NCBI GenBank assembly: GCA_030037105.1 | Contig: JASHRY010000250.1 | Coordinates: 1 to 16,626, forward strand | Length of the DNA stretch: 16,626 nt | Direction: 5' to 3' | Origin: Xanthobacteraceae bacterium | GTDB lineage: Bacteria > Pseudomonadota > Alphaproteobacteria > Rhizobiales > Xanthobacteraceae | Shown here: positions 16,254 to 16,626 of the stretch, piece by piece | Layout of the letters: each line of letters starts with the position of its first letter | Numbering within the stretch: position 1 is the first letter of the stretch | Notes under the pieces: model-generated | Seen by the model: the letters and a program-made list of their open reading frames with translations, nothing else | The model's database searches: none | Told to the model about the DNA's origin: nothing | Translations under genes and position numbers: made by a program

Positions 16254-16625
16254 TCAGCTCGTACCGTCGCGGGGCGGGCGCGGCATCGACGCGCCTGCGG
16301 CGTCCACGGCGCCTGCCGCGAGCCGGTCGAGCACAGTATCAATGTCCGTTTCCACGTCGCGGACGCCGACCTCGACGACGCGGTAGCCGCGCGCGGCGAG
16401 CCAAGCGCGTTTTTCGCCGCGCGCCGCGGCGGCAGCGCCCTGCTCCTCGGTCGGCACAAGATCGATGACCGCGCGCAGCGGGAACGACACGAAGTCGCAG
16501 ATATGCGGGCCGACCGGGGTTTGGCGCTTGAAACCGCGGCCGGCGAAGCGACGGTCGTTGACCAGCGCCTGCCACAGCGCGCGCTCGGCCTCGGTCGGAT
16601 TGCGGCGCAGGAGCCGCGCGAGACC
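16254..16625 (-). CDS. DUF559-like protein, partial, with altered active site
   Basis: The frame is open to the window edge and shows the last 123 residues. LRRNPTEAERALWQAL, FKRQTPVGPHICDFV and AWLAARGYRVVEV are the ordered landmarks of the DUF559 (Vsr-like, PD-(D/E)XK) family. Where the family usually has I-E-L-D-G followed by a His, this protein has VIDLVPTEEQ, so the acidic position is Asp and the DG...H signature is gone. The nuclease activity of typical members may therefore be lost or changed. The C-terminal 20 residues are low-complexity. The start lies outside the window. Confidence 0.7.
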   Translation of the reverse strand, partial: GLARLLRRNPTEAERALWQALVNDRRFAGRGFKRQTPVGPHICDFVSFPLRAVIDLVPTEEQGAAAAARGEKRAWLAARGYRVVEVGVRDVETDIDTVLDRLAAGAVDAAGASMPRPPRDGTS

Positions 16626-16626
16626 G

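Overview
The window is high-GC alphaproteobacterial chromosome, most likely Rhizobiales (a Bradyrhizobium, Xanthobacteraceae or Rhodoplanes-like lineage). The reasons are the small-type purine set with separate purS, purQ and purL, the neighbouring bolA and CGFS glutaredoxin genes, the DUF1476 (F1-ATPase zeta inhibitor) gene divergent from purC, and Rhizobiales-style palindromic intergenic repeats. All identifications come from reading the translations; no database search was run.

Left part (1-3509): the 3' end of a polysaccharide-deacetylase-like gene converges on a dadA-like FAD amine dehydrogenase. A 338-base gap with two hairpins follows, then rpe (GTG start) and a glutathionyl-hydroquinone reductase gene that overlaps the rpe stop by one base. 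Centre-left (3561-7352): a small basic unknown protein gene is divergent from purB. purB-murI is followed by a strong hairpin, then rpsD, which converges on the monothiol glutaredoxin gene grxD.

Centre (7353-8731): between grxD and bolA, whose products form an Fe-S/iron-sensing pair in many organisms, lie two translationally coupled genes on the opposite strand. They encode a DUF211 protein and a five-helix VIT1/CCC1-like membrane protein. A palindromic repeat separates them from bolA.

Centre-right (8845-14416): the minus-strand purine run purC - purS - purQ - purL (AIR to SAICAR, and the FGAM synthase complex) carries foreign-looking genes at two of its three junctions. A Uma2/DUF820 nuclease-fold gene sits between purC and purS. 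A brnT-brnA toxin-antitoxin module plus a shortened, lower-GC DUF429-like gene sits between purQ and purL. The DUF429-like gene overlaps the purL start as ATGA. Two TGTACA palindromes lie at the brnT start and look like an autoregulatory operator placed inside the purine operon.

Right part (14699-16626): the zeta-subunit gene and an HpcH/HpaI aldolase gene are followed by about 400 bases of nested inverted repeats and the 3' part of a DUF559-like gene that has lost the usual active-site signature. No tRNA, rRNA, CRISPR array, transposase or phage gene was seen.
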